From the NCBI RefSeq assembly GCF_947503385.1, contig NZ_CANNDO010000002.1:186001-250000 (forward strand): a stretch of 64,000 nt of DNA. The letters are read 5' to 3'. A model generated the notes under the pieces. It saw nothing but the letters and a program-made list of their open reading frames with translations. It had not been told where the DNA came from and did no database searches. The stretch is from an uncultured Tateyamaria sp. Its GTDB lineage: Bacteria; Pseudomonadota; Alphaproteobacteria; Rhodobacterales; Rhodobacteraceae. The position numbers were made by a program, and so were the translations under genes. This document shows, piece by piece, positions 62,736 to 64,000 of this stretch. How positions within the stretch are numbered: position 1 is the stretch's first letter; each line of letters opens with the position of its first letter.

Positions 62736-64000
62736 TTATTCTGCAGCCTGCGGCGTTTCTTCGACCTGCGCCACCCGTGCGCCACCCTTGGACGCGGTCA
62801 CCACGCCCAACGACTTCAGCTTGCGGTGCAACGCAGAGCGTTCCATGCCGACGAAATTCGCCGTGCGGCTGATATTGCCGCCAAAACGGTTGATCTGGGT
62901 CAGCAGGTACTCCCGCTCGAACGCCTCGCGCGCCTCTCGCAGGGGCAGCGTCGCCAGCGCACCGGACAGCACAACGCGGCCCTCTTCGGCCTCGGGCTCC
63001 GCCGGTCCGGGCAGTTCGCGCGCCTCAATCGGTCCGGTCCCGTCGCCAAGGATCAGCACCCGTTCCACCATGTTCTTGAGCTGGCGGACATTCCCCGGCC
63101 ACACCATTGTCTGCAATAGGGCCGAGGCATCGTCGCTCAGCTCGCGCTTGGGCAGGCCCTGCGCCCCATTGAATTCGTCAATGAAATGAGCGGCGAGCAC
63201 CGGAATATCCTCGCGCCGTTCCTCAAGGCTGGGCACGGCAATCGGCACCACGTTCAGACGGTGATACAGTTCCTCGCGGAAGGTTTGCGCGGCTATCGCC
63301 TCGTCCAAGTCCCGATTGGTGGACGAGATCACCCGCAAATCCACGCGCACCTTGTCCGCGCCGCCGACGCGCTGAAACTGTTGATCGACCAGCACGCGCA
63401 GGATCTTGGATTGGGTGCCGATGGGCATGTCCGCGACTTCGTCGAAATAGACGACGCCACCATGGGCCTGTTCCAGCAACCCCTGCTCCACCCCGCGATC
63501 TGCGGTTTCGCGGCCAAACAGCACCTCTTCCATGCGTTCGGGTTCGACCCCGGCGCAGTTCACGGTGACAAAGGGCGCATCGGCCCGGTTCGAATTCGCG
63601 TGGATATAGCGCGCCGCCACCTCTTTGCCGCAGCCCGCAGGCCCCGTCAGCATCACCCGGCCATTGGACTTCGTTACCTTGTCCAGTTGCGACACCAGCG
63701 CACGGTAGCTGGCAGATGCCCCGATCATTTGCGCCGGCGCAGCCTCGGGACGCCGCAGGCTCTGGTTTTCGCGGCGCAGGCGCGAGGTTTCCATCGCGCG
63801 CCGGATCACGACAAGCAGTTGGTCGATATTGAACGGCTTTTCAATAAAGTCGTAGGCGCCCTGTTTGATCGCCGCCACCGCAATCTCGATATTGCCGTGG
63901 CCAGAGATGATGACGACCGGCACATCCGGGTTGTCCCGCTTGACGCTCTTGAGAATGTCGATCCCGTCCATCCGGCTGTCTTTGAGCCAGATGTCGAGGA
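62736..64000 (-). CDS. ntrX: Response regulator NtrX (5' end outside window)
   Basis: The frame stays open to the right edge. The receiver part begins at LDIWLKDSRMDGIDILK, which carries the phosphorylated Asp, followed by VVIISGHGN and EKPFNIDQL. The AAA+ part has Walker A GPAGCGKEVAARY and Walker B GVVYFDEVADMP, and the Fis-type HTH ends with GGNISRTANFVGMERSALHRKL. The GAFTGA loop for sigma-54 contact is missing between LFGRE and GLLEQA, so it probably acts with another sigma factor. NtrY should lie upstream outside the window. Confidence 0.95.
   Translation of the reverse strand, partial: LDIWLKDSRMDGIDILKSVKRDNPDVPVVIISGHGNIEIAVAAIKQGAYDFIEKPFNIDQLLVVIRRAMETSRLRRENQSLRRPEAAPAQMIGASASYRALVSQLDKVTKSNGRVMLTGPAGCGKEVAARYIHANSNRADAPFVTVNCAGVEPERMEEVLFGRETADRGVEQGLLEQAHGGVVYFDEVADMPIGTQSKILRVLVDQQFQRVGGADKVRVDLRVISSTNRDLDEAIAAQTFREELYHRLNVVPIAVPSLEERREDIPVLAAHFIDEFNGAQGLPKRELSDDASALLQTMVWPGNVRQLKNMVERVLILGDGTGPIEARELPGPAEPEAEEGRVVLSGALATLPLREAREAFEREYLLTQINRFGGNISRTANFVGMERSALHRKLKSLGVVTASKGGARVAQVEETPQAAE

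Noticed and set aside
1-64000. CRISPR array or rRNA operon
   Set aside because: No regularly spaced repeats were seen, and no 16S/23S signature was found. The only tRNA sequence noticed is the 45-base attachment fragment.

Overview
The window looks like a chromosomal segment of a marine alphaproteobacterium of the Rhodobacteraceae (Roseobacter group). The basis is GC-rich DNA plus a typical gene set and order: zwf-pgl-pgi, usg next to gyrA, ctaA, a Mg-type hemB, and the ntrX / trkA-trkH / hfq-hflX neighbourhood. No species can be named from sequence alone.

Bases 1 to about 14,323 are the right-hand part of a temperate prophage that continues to the left of the window. Leftward come, from the centre outward: a cro-like small gene, a DNA methyltransferase, a small gene, a zinc-finger/Toprim primase, a P4/D5-type helicase, an intergenic block of GGGGCA motifs that could be a replication origin, an unknown gene, a terminator, an HNH nuclease, the small and large terminase subunits and the start of a portal-like gene. 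Rightward run a repressor gene, an HTH sensor-like regulator overlapping tail-to-tail with a possible acyltransferase, and an operon of tightly overlapping small genes ending in an excisionase-like HTH protein and a tyrosine integrase. The integrase abuts a 45-base 3' fragment of tRNA-Gly(CCC), which marks the attachment site; the rebuilt complete tRNA should lie at the other prophage end, outside the window. A palindromic operator (GGGCAATTGCCC) occurs at two distant divergent promoter regions (9068-9126 and 11183-11225) and probably ties the repressor, early lytic genes, the acyltransferase-like gene and the integrase operon into one regulon. The integrase operon contains what looks like a leader-peptide attenuator (12029-12133).

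From 14,323 rightward the DNA is ordinary chromosome. It holds a nitrate-transporter-like small protein, a histidine kinase, an acyl-CoA ligase, the zwf-pgl-pgi Entner-Doudoroff entry operon, a radical SAM protein, usg, gyrA, an M32 carboxypeptidase, ctaA, trmJ, a thiamine-phosphate-synthase-like gene, a divergent HupE/DUF4198 pair, psuK-psuG for pseudouridine breakdown, a DUF502 membrane protein, a DMT exporter, a peptide-type ABC binding protein, an aquaporin, an XRE-cupin regulator, an AMP ligase with a DsbA-like protein, an MFS exporter, mfd, hemB, a GFA-family protein, a Tat-exported SYLF lipoprotein, a PAS protein, a beta-hydroxyacid dehydrogenase, an Ntn-hydrolase acylase coupled to rluE, a small island with an IS3 remnant, then hflX, hfq, trkH, trkA and the start of ntrX.

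The most interesting unexplained items are the prophage regulatory module (operators, HTH-sensor/acyltransferase-like pair with an 86-base convergent overlap, leader-peptide hairpin), a well-formed orphan small-RNA locus at 36311-36424, and a candidate iteron origin at 3840-4165.
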